Shown: positions 30,889 to 37,595 of the stretch, one piece after another
How the letters are laid out: the number at the start of each line of letters is the position of its first letter
How positions within the stretch are numbered: the stretch's first letter is position 1
Assembly (NCBI GenBank): GCA_903642265.1
Contig: CAHJWN010000001.1
Span: 1 to 64,000 of the forward strand
Source: Acidobacteriaceae bacterium
GTDB taxonomy: Bacteria > Acidobacteriota > Terriglobia > Terriglobales > Acidobacteriaceae
DNA: 64,000 nt
Direction: 5' to 3'
Notes under the pieces: generated by a model
What the model saw: the letters and a program-made list of their open reading frames with translations, nothing else
Told to the model about the DNA's origin: nothing
The model's database searches: none
Position numbers and translations under genes: made by a program

Positions 30889-32454
30889 TTAGGCCCCCTC
30901 GTAGAACTCGCTCCGTTTTCGGCTGTAGAAGAAGTAAACCACCAGCCCAATCGCCAGCCACACAAAGAACCGCACCCATGTCACTGCTGGCAGCCCGGCC
31001 ATCAGCAGGATGCAGAAGAGGGTGCTCAGCACCGGGATGACCGGCCCGAAGGGGACGCGAAATCCACGATGCCGTGCGGGGTCTTTGGCCCGAAGCACGA
31101 TGACGCCGATGGAAACCAGCACGAACGCGAATAGGGTGCCGATGTTGGACATCTCGGCAAAGGTTCCCACGTCGAACAGGCCGGCCGGAATGGCGACCAG
31201 GATTCCAGCGAACCACGTCGCAAATGCGGGCGTCTGGAACCGCGGATGCAGGCTTGAGAAGACCTTTGGGAGCAGACCGTCGCGGCTCATGGCAAACCAG
31301 ACCCGGGCCTGTCCAAGTTGAAAGACCAGGATTGACGACACCATGCCGACCAGCGCACCCAGCAGTACCGCCAGCCTTACCCAGTGCAGCCGATGCCCAC
31401 CGGGTTCGAGGCTAACGCGCTTCAGAGCGTTTACTACGGGCGCGCCATCGCCTGCAACGGACGCCCACGGAACCATCCCTGTCAGCACCGCTGCCACGCC
31501 GATATAGAGCACTGTGCATACCACTAGTGTTGCAATGATCCCGATGGGCACATCGCGCCGCGGATTTTTGCACTCTTCGCTCGCCGTCGAGACTGAGTCG
31601 AAGCCGATGTACGTGAAGAAGATAATGGACCCGCCAGCGAGGACGCCCGTAAAACCGTTCGGCGAGAACGGATGATAGTTCGAAGGATGAATGAAGCTCA
31701 GCCCGAACGAGATGAATAGCAGGATGGCCGCGATTTTGATCAGCACCATTACGTTGTTGGTTTGCGCCGACTCGCGAATACCCCGAACGAGAATGACCGT
31801 GAGAAGCAGCACGATCACAAATGCAGGAAAATCGAATCCGACATGCCATCCTGAATGGAAGATGTCGTTGCCTGCGAGGTCCTGCAAGCCCAGGGGCAAG
31901 TAGGCCGGTGAAAGCCACTTCGGGTCGAGATGGATGCCCAGCCAGTCGAGCAGGTCCACGATATGCGCGGCAAACCCGACGCTCACACTCATGTTTGAGA
32001 ACGCGTATTCGAGGATCAGATCCCACCCAATGATCCAGGCGATCAGCTCGCCCATGGTCGCGTAGGTGTAGGTGTACGCCGACCCGGCGATCGGGATCAT
32101 GCTCGCGAGCTCTGCGTAACAAAGCCCGGTGAGCCCACACACAATCGCCACCAGCACCAGCGAGACCGCCAGCGCTGGCCCTGCGCCTGGTCTGCCTGCG
32201 ACTGCGCCGCTCGAATGATGGATCCAGCCGGCGATCAAGTCGATGATCGGCGAGCCCTTCCAGTCGGCAATCTTTGAAGGGTTGCCCCCGATTGCGGTGC
32301 CGATGACGGTAAAGATGCCTGACCCGATTACCGCGCCGATGCCGAGAGCTGTCAGCGAGACCGGCCCCAGCGTCTTCTTCAGCGCATGTTCCGGCCGTTC
32401 CGAATCAGAGATGAGCTTATCGATCGACTTCGTGCGAAAGATTTGGCGGGGCAG
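30889..32454 (-). CDS. APC-superfamily amino acid permease (cationic amino acid transporter type), apparent CTG start
   Basis: A 521-residue, about 12-TM symporter. The frame upstream of the first TTG (32238) is open to a stop at 32479-32481 and encodes a textbook APC/CAT N-terminus: RTKSIDKLI, SERPEHALKKTLGP, then TM1 with LGIGAVIGSGIFTVIG, which carries the substrate-binding unwound segment. There is no ATG, GTG or TTG in that stretch. CTG at 32454 has GAGGGA seven nt upstream and gives LPRQIFRTKS, aligned with the usual Met-initiated start. Starting at TTG 32238 would delete TM1. Later motifs include TAYTYATMGELIAWIIGWDL-like TM3 and FFTYIGFDSVSTASEECKNP. It is probably monocistronic. Confidence 0.85.
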   Translation of the reverse strand: MPRQIFRTKSIDKLISDSERPEHALKKTLGPVSLTALGIGAVIGSGIFTVIGTAIGGNPSKIADWKGSPIIDLIAGWIHHSSGAVAGRPGAGPALAVSLVLVAIVCGLTGLCYAELASMIPIAGSAYTYTYATMGELIAWIIGWDLILEYAFSNMSVSVGFAAHIVDLLDWLGIHLDPKWLSPAYLPLGLQDLAGNDIFHSGWHVGFDFPAFVIVLLLTVILVRGIRESAQTNNVMVLIKIAAILLFISFGLSFIHPSNYHPFSPNGFTGVLAGGSIIFFTYIGFDSVSTASEECKNPRRDVPIGIIATLVVCTVLYIGVAAVLTGMVPWASVAGDGAPVVNALKRVSLEPGGHRLHWVRLAVLLGALVGMVSSILVFQLGQARVWFAMSRDGLLPKVFSSLHPRFQTPAFATWFAGILVAIPAGLFDVGTFAEMSNIGTLFAFVLVSIGVIVLRAKDPARHRGFRVPFGPVIPVLSTLFCILLMAGLPAVTWVRFFVWLAIGLVVYFFYSRKRSEFYEGA

Positions 32455-32661
32455 GATCGTGTCCCTCAGAGATTGGATTTAGGTGGTGCAGCAAAGCGCG
32501 GTGGTTCCAAGGCACAATTTATTGAACTTTAGCAGATAGCCGAATCTCTGCTGTCGATGTGCGCCCGGCCAACGGCGGATGTGTTTACGGCAAGCTGTGA
32601 TCGAGGACAGGTTCGCTTCTCGCCTCGCGCTCAGCCGATTGCACGGCGCGACGGACCTTTG

Positions 32662-32690
32662 TTGGCGCGGTAGTGCGGTTGGGCTATACT
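32662..32690 (+). promoter_or_regulatory. Sigma70-type promoter upstream of comF
   Basis: TTGGCG (32662-32667), exact 17-nt spacer, TATACT (32685-32690). The predicted transcript starts at about 32697, where an ATG opens a 21-codon frame (32697-32762) whose stop overlaps the comF start codon. The rest of the 300-bp gap (32455-32754) shows no gene. Confidence 0.72.
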
Positions 32691-32754
32691 TCGGCCATGG
32701 CGCGGTCTGATCGACCTGGAGCGCCAGCGAGTGAGGTGCGTCTTCAGCGAAAGC

Positions 32755-33720
32755 ATGAATGACAATGCGCTCGATGTCTCCACGGGGGCTCCACCCAGTG
32801 GACCGCCAGGCCGGTTGCCGGGCGGCGCGGTGGAATGGCGTGCGACGACTGCCGTGCTTCGAAGTACGGTGCGTGCCTTCACCTCAGTTGTTGACGATCT
32901 TGTAGCAACAGTATTTCCGGCTGATTGCCGTGCGTGCGGTGGTTCCCTGCTGCGCGCTGACTCTTTGCGGTTCGATGTTCCTGTCTGCGACCTCTGCCTG
33001 TCGCGACTTTCTCCACAATCAGAGACTCTTGTCACTGCGCTTTGCCGGTGTTGCGGCGAAGCGATGGGCATGGAGAGTGACCGGTTTGCGTCACCTGTGG
33101 AAGGACTGCTGTGTACGCCGTGCCGGATGGTACCTCCGCCATTCGAACGGGCGGTGGCGTTTGGAGTTTACGAAGATGAGCTGCGGGAGCTGCTGCATTT
33201 ACTGAAGTACAACGGTGTGCGCAGACTGGCTGGGCCACTGGGACACAAGCTGGCGCAGGCGGTGATGCTGTTTGAGAGTGCGTCGCAGTGGACGGGCGAT
33301 GTGGTGGTGATTGCGGTGCCGCTGTTCGCCGCAAACACCCGGGCACGCGGCTTCAATCAATCGACTTTACTTGCGGATGAGGCTGTATCGCGGCTGCGCA
33401 AGCTGCGCCCAACGTGGAAGCTTGCGGCCCGGCACGGATTGCTGAAGCGAGTGAAATCTACGGAAAGCCAGTTCAACTTGAGCACGCGCGGGCGACGCAG
33501 GAATCTTGTTGGTGCGTTCAAGGTTGAGGATGCGCGGAACGAGTTGGCGGGCCGCGATGTCTTGCTGATCGATGATATTTATACGAGTGGCGCAACTTCG
33601 CGAACTTGTGCGCAGGCGTTGCGGCGGGCGGGTGTCAGACGGGTATGGGTAGCCACTTTGGCACGGGCACAGAGGGAGCAGGTGGAGTTTTGGAGCTCGA
33701 GCAGCGGGGATTCTGGATAA
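32755..33720 (+). CDS. comF: ComF-family amidophosphoribosyltransferase-like protein
   Basis: A 321-residue ComF protein. The N-terminal zinc-finger region has four CxxC pairs (CRACGG, CDLCL, CRCCGE, CTPC), followed by a type I phosphoribosyltransferase domain with the PRPP-binding motif VLLIDDIYTSGAT at about residues 275-287 and the FNQS...L signature. ComF proteins act in late competence/DNA uptake and in metabolism-linked recombination; the exact reaction is unresolved. The N-terminal 45 residues are a Pro/Gly-rich extension. Start ATG 32755 is in frame with an upstream GTG but has the better context. Confidence 0.9.
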   Translation: MNDNALDVSTGAPPSGPPGRLPGGAVEWRATTAVLRSTVRAFTSVVDDLVATVFPADCRACGGSLLRADSLRFDVPVCDLCLSRLSPQSETLVTALCRCCGEAMGMESDRFASPVEGLLCTPCRMVPPPFERAVAFGVYEDELRELLHLLKYNGVRRLAGPLGHKLAQAVMLFESASQWTGDVVVIAVPLFAANTRARGFNQSTLLADEAVSRLRKLRPTWKLAARHGLLKRVKSTESQFNLSTRGRRRNLVGAFKVEDARNELAGRDVLLIDDIYTSGATSRTCAQALRRAGVRRVWVATLARAQREQVEFWSSSSGDSG

Positions 33721-33724
33721 CGAG

Positions 33725-33805
33725 GACCGTACCTTAGCGATTGAAGTCACTGAGGTGCGATGACAGATGTACGGCACGGCAAGAGCCGTCCCTCAGGCAA
33801 GACCA
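33725..33805 (+). repeat. Dispersed intergenic repeat, family A, copy 2
   Basis: Same ends (CGTACCTTAGCG..TGAAGTC, GGCAAGACC) and central GGCACGGC...GCCGTCCC hairpin as 2301-2378, with a slightly longer interior. It lies between comF and the HNH gene. There is no open frame. Confidence 0.7.
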
Positions 33806-33891
33806 GCGCTCTTCGAACATTTGAAGGGTCAGGCCCTCAAGACAGACTTCCAACAGCATTCTCGATTGAACGATTGATGTGGAGGCAGTAG

Positions 33892-34545
33892 ATGCAACCA
33901 TCGAAGACGCGGAAACAGAGACTGGGCGGCAAGTGTCACACCATGCTGCATGGGCGTACGCCGAACCCGAAGACAGAGGTCGAGGTGCGTGCCGGGGTGT
34001 TTCGACAGCCGGCGATGCAGACACCGGTGCTGGTGCTGAATGCGTCGTATGAGCCGATCAATATCTGCGGAGCGCGGCGGGCGCTGGTGCTGGTGCTGAA
34101 GGGCGTAGCGCGGACGGAGGAGGAGCAGGGCTCCATGCTGCATGCGGCAAGGATGAACGTGGCGATGCCGAGCGTGATCCGGCTGCTGGAGTACCGCAGG
34201 ATTCCGCACCAGACACGGGCGCTGTCGCGCAAGAATATCCTGCTGCGGGACAGAAACTGCTGCCAGTATTGCAGCGTGATCCTAACGGCAGGAGAGTTGA
34301 CGCTCGACCATGTGATCCCGCGTTCGCGCGGAGGCCTGTCTACGTGGGAGAATCTTGTCGCGTGCTGCCACAACTGCAATCGGCGCAAAGGCAACCAGAT
34401 GCTGCATGAGTTGACAGAGATGAAGCTGCTGCGCGAGCCGCGTCCGTTCAGCCTGCATACCTCGCGGCACATAATGCGGATGATTGGCAGCGCTGATCCG
34501 AGCTGGCGGCGATATTTGTACTTCGAATCCGGGAATGCTGCATAG
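33892..34545 (+). CDS. HNH endonuclease
   Basis: A 217-residue HNH-family nuclease of the type found in many bacteria as a stand-alone gene. The core domain (about 45-100) has VLVLNASYEPINICGARRALVLVLKG, and the HNH zinc finger is CQYCS...LTLDHVIPRSRGGLSTWENLVACCHNCNRRKGN (about 123-165), with the first two Cys, the catalytic His of DHV, Asn and the second CxxC all present. The C-terminus ends in a Trp/Tyr/Phe-rich tail. The ATG at 33892 has GGAGG; a later ATG at 34015 would give the more commonly annotated start, so the first 41 residues are uncertain. The biological role (repair, defence or selfish element) is unknown. Confidence 0.9.
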   Translation: MQPSKTRKQRLGGKCHTMLHGRTPNPKTEVEVRAGVFRQPAMQTPVLVLNASYEPINICGARRALVLVLKGVARTEEEQGSMLHAARMNVAMPSVIRLLEYRRIPHQTRALSRKNILLRDRNCCQYCSVILTAGELTLDHVIPRSRGGLSTWENLVACCHNCNRRKGNQMLHELTEMKLLREPRPFSLHTSRHIMRMIGSADPSWRRYLYFESGNAA

Positions 34546-34650
34546 AGTCGTGCTGCGTGCCATGCAGCCGACTGCCGCTCCGGACCTGATGCGGAGGCTG
34601 TTCGCTGCGTTTAGAGCGACGGCCTTTTGTGGGGCAGGCTCTCTTGCTGG

Positions 34651-36063
34651 TTACAGCTTGTAGGCTTTTCGAACGAGGCCGACGGTGAGTTCGCGGGCGA
34701 GCTCGAAGGCTTCGTCTTCGTCGAGGCGGTGCTCGGCGACGAGGCGGGCAAGGAAGGCGCAGTCGACGCGGCGGGCGACGTCGTGACGTGCAGGAATTGA
34801 GAGAAAGGCACGGGTGTCGTCGTTGAAGCCAACGGTGTTGTAAAAGCCGGCGGTCTCTGTAGCCTGTTGGCGGAAGCGCATCATGCCTTCAGGCGAATCG
34901 TGGAACCACCAGGGTGGGCCGAGCTTGAGCGCGGGATAGTGGCCGGCGAGCGGAGCGAGTTCGCGGCTGTAGGCGGTCTCGTCAAGCGTGAAAAGGATGA
35001 GGGTGAGGCGTGGGTCGTTGCCATACTTCGAGAGCAGCGGGCGGAGGCTGCGGACGTACTCGGTGGACGAGGGGATGTCGGCGCCTTTGTCGCGGCCGAA
35101 GCGGTCGTAGAGGGCGCGATTGTGGTTTCGGATAGATCCGGGATGGAGCTGCATGATGAGGCCGTCGTCGAGGCACATGCCGGCCATCTCGGTGAGCATC
35201 TGGGCCTGGAAGAGTTCGAGGTCGCCTGATTGCGTTTTGCCCGAGAAGATGCGGGCGTAGAGGCGAGCGGCTCCGTCGGGTGCGAGGTCTGCGGTGAGGG
35301 CGGTGAGGTGGCCGTGGTCGGTGGCGGCGGCGCCGTTGGCGATGAAGAACTGGCGGCGGGCACGGAGTGCGTTGAGGTAGCCGTCCCAGGTGGAGACATC
35401 TTCTTTCGTGACTTCGCCGAGTTGGTGGAGGTTCTGTTGAAAGTCGACGAACTCGGCATCGATGACGGCATCGGGGCGGAAGGTGGGAAGGACTCTTCCC
35501 TTCCAGCCAGATGCTCTGATGGCGCGGTGATGCTCGAGCGAGTCGGTGGCGGCGTCGGTGGTGGCGAGGACTTCGATGTTGAAGCGTTCGAAGAGAGCGC
35601 GGGGAAGAAACTCGGGCGTGGCGAGTTTTTCGGCGATGCGGTCGTATGTGGCATCAGCGTTACTGGCGCTGAGGCGTTCAGAGAGGCCAAAAAGATTGGC
35701 GAAGGTGTAGTCGAGCCAGATGCACGTCGGGGTGCCGCGGAAGAGGAAGTAGTTTTCGGCGAAGATGCGCCAGGCAGCGCGGGGGTCGGCTGTGGCTTGC
35801 GGATCGGCATGGATGCCGGACTGCGGGATACCGAGCGATTCGAGTGAAATGCCCTGCGAGTAGAGCATTCGGAAGATGTAGTGGTCGGGCTGAACGAAGA
35901 GCGAGGTGGGGTTAGGGAACGGCTTATTCTCGGCAAACCAGCGCGGGTCGGTGTGGCCGTGCGGGCTGATGATGGGGAGAGCTTTTACCGTGTCGTAGAG
36001 CGCGGCTGCAAGGGAACGGACGCGAGCGCCGTCTGCGGGGAAGAGGATGTTCGGATCCTGCAT
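34651..36063 (-). CDS. uxaC: Glucuronate (uronate) isomerase
   Basis: A 470-residue UxaC of normal length. The metal motif SPHGHTDPRWF (His35, His37) is at the start, and the large conserved blocks (TCIWLDYTFANLFGL, EVLATTDAATDSLEHH, QLHPGSIRNHN, FHDSPEGM) are all present. It interconverts D-glucuronate/D-fructuronate and D-galacturonate/D-tagaturonate in hexuronate catabolism. It is the last gene of the GH3-MFS-uxaC operon, 23 nt after the transporter, with GGAG at the start. The downstream genes of the pathway (mannonate dehydratase, uxuB) are not in this window. Confidence 0.94.
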   Translation of the reverse strand: MQDPNILFPADGARVRSLAAALYDTVKALPIISPHGHTDPRWFAENKPFPNPTSLFVQPDHYIFRMLYSQGISLESLGIPQSGIHADPQATADPRAAWRIFAENYFLFRGTPTCIWLDYTFANLFGLSERLSASNADATYDRIAEKLATPEFLPRALFERFNIEVLATTDAATDSLEHHRAIRASGWKGRVLPTFRPDAVIDAEFVDFQQNLHQLGEVTKEDVSTWDGYLNALRARRQFFIANGAAATDHGHLTALTADLAPDGAARLYARIFSGKTQSGDLELFQAQMLTEMAGMCLDDGLIMQLHPGSIRNHNRALYDRFGRDKGADIPSSTEYVRSLRPLLSKYGNDPRLTLILFTLDETAYSRELAPLAGHYPALKLGPPWWFHDSPEGMMRFRQQATETAGFYNTVGFNDDTRAFLSIPARHDVARRVDCAFLARLVAEHRLDEDEAFELARELTVGLVRKAYKL

Positions 36064-36086
36064 AATACGGTCTCCAAGAATGGCGA

Positions 36087-37493
36087 TCAGGCTTGCGGGA
36101 AAGAGATGTCAATGACCTTCGCAGTGTGGCCGAGGCGCGGAACGAGCAACTGGAAGGTGGCGAGGGCAAGAAGGTAGGAGCTTCCACAAAGAGCGAAGAT
36201 GAGCAGCGGATGCAGCGAGAAGAAGTGCTTGACGATCCAGGTGAAGCCCGCGCCGCCGGCGGCTCCGATGGCGCCGCCGAATCCGACGACGGTGGAGACG
36301 GCGGTGGAGGGGAACATGTCGGTTGGAGTGGAGAAGAGGTTTGCGGACCAGCCCTGGTGGGCCGCCGCAGCAAGCGAGATGAGCAGAACGGCGGGCCAGC
36401 TGTTGAGGGGGAAGAGGTGGCCGAACTGCGGTACGAAGACGATGGGCGTGACGGCGAGGGCGCAGAGGAGCAGGGCGAACTTGCGGCCACTGTTGACGGT
36501 GTGGCCGCGCTTCATGCGCCAGCCAGAGAGACCTCCTCCGGCGATCGAGCCAACGCTGGAGATAGCGTAGACACAGACGATCTGCCAGTAAGCGTGCTTG
36601 AGGTCCAGACCGTAGTTTTCATTGAGGAACTTTGGGAGATAGAAGAGATAGAACCACCAGATGGGATCGGTCAGGCCCTTGGCGATGGAGAATGCGTAGA
36701 GGCCGCGGTGGCGAAATAGCCTTGCATAGGAAGGCGGCCCAGCGATGACGGTGGAAAGATCGCGCTGGGTCTGGGTGGACCCGCGGCGTAGGCGATTGTA
36801 GGGAAATAAGAGCCAGACAACGAGCCAGATCGTGCCGAGCGAACCAGTGGCAAGAAAGCCTGCCTGCCAGCCCCACTTTGCGGTGACGGCGGCAACAAGT
36901 GCGGGTGCGATGAAGGCGCTGGCATTCGAGCCGGAGTTGAAGAGACCGGTGGCGAGGGCGCGCTCTTCTGACGGGAACCACTCGGTGGTGGCCTTGATGG
37001 CGGCGGGGAAGTTGCCGGACTCGCCGAGGCCGAGAAGGGCTCGGGCGATGCAGAAACCGACGACCGATTTGACGAGCGCGTGGCCCATCGAAGAGAGTGC
37101 CCACACGGTGATCGCCAGGGCGTAACCGATGCGGGTGCCGACCTTGTCGATGATGCGACCGGCGGTGAGCAGGCCGAGGCCGTAGGCGAACTGGAAGCAG
37201 ATGACGATGTCGCCATAGTTGTTATTGAAGACGGACTGGTGGGCGGCATCAAGAGATGGATCCCACCCCATGAAGCTGAGATTGTGCAGCAGCGGTTCGA
37301 TCAGCGAGAGGACTGAGCGATCCATGTAGTTGATGGTGGTGGCGAAGAAGAGCAGGCCGCAGACGAACCAGCGGATGTTCGGATTGCCGGGGCTGTCGGG
37401 CTCGTCGGGATCGTCACTGGACTGCGGCGATGGCATTGGGCGCGCTGGACGGGGCAGGTGAGGAGATTCGATTGCGCCACTGTCCTTCGGCAT
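36087..37493 (-). CDS. MFS transporter, anion:cation symporter (hexuronate-type)
   Basis: A 468-residue, 12-TM major-facilitator transporter of the ACS/ExuT-GudP type. The signature loop after TM1 is NYMDRSVLSL, loop 2-3 is GRIIDKVGTRIGYAL, and GLGESGNFPAAIKATTEWFP is the family's conserved TM4-5 segment. Its position between a beta-glucosidase and uronate isomerase indicates uptake of hexuronates or oligouronides. It has a Pro/Asp-rich cytoplasmic N-terminus of about 35 residues; start ATG 37493 is preferred, but ATG 37523 or 37436 are possible because ribosome-binding sites are weak. Confidence 0.88.
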   Translation of the reverse strand: MPKDSGAIESPHLPRPARPMPSPQSSDDPDEPDSPGNPNIRWFVCGLLFFATTINYMDRSVLSLIEPLLHNLSFMGWDPSLDAAHQSVFNNNYGDIVICFQFAYGLGLLTAGRIIDKVGTRIGYALAITVWALSSMGHALVKSVVGFCIARALLGLGESGNFPAAIKATTEWFPSEERALATGLFNSGSNASAFIAPALVAAVTAKWGWQAGFLATGSLGTIWLVVWLLFPYNRLRRGSTQTQRDLSTVIAGPPSYARLFRHRGLYAFSIAKGLTDPIWWFYLFYLPKFLNENYGLDLKHAYWQIVCVYAISSVGSIAGGGLSGWRMKRGHTVNSGRKFALLLCALAVTPIVFVPQFGHLFPLNSWPAVLLISLAAAAHQGWSANLFSTPTDMFPSTAVSTVVGFGGAIGAAGGAGFTWIVKHFFSLHPLLIFALCGSSYLLALATFQLLVPRLGHTAKVIDISFPQA

Positions 37494-37548
37494 AAACGTG
37501 AGAACCCCCGTGCGAAGAATCATAGAGGGTATCGGCGCGGTCCGGCTA

Positions 37549-37581
37549 CCACCGGGCGGGTGTGGAGCTCTCACCCGGTGG
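37549..37581 (-). promoter_or_regulatory. Intercistronic hairpin between GH3 and MFS genes
   Basis: CCACCGGG (37549-37556) and CCCGGTGG (37574-37581) form an 8-bp GC-rich stem 15 nt downstream of the GH3 stop. No T-run follows, so it more likely stabilises the upstream mRNA or partly attenuates the operon than fully terminates it. Confidence 0.6.
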
Positions 37582-37595
37582 CTGGTGCGATAGAG

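Noticed and set aside
32238-32238. TTG at 32238 as the permease start
   Set aside because: It removes the conserved TM1 and the preceding APC N-terminal motif, which are clearly encoded in frame upstream.
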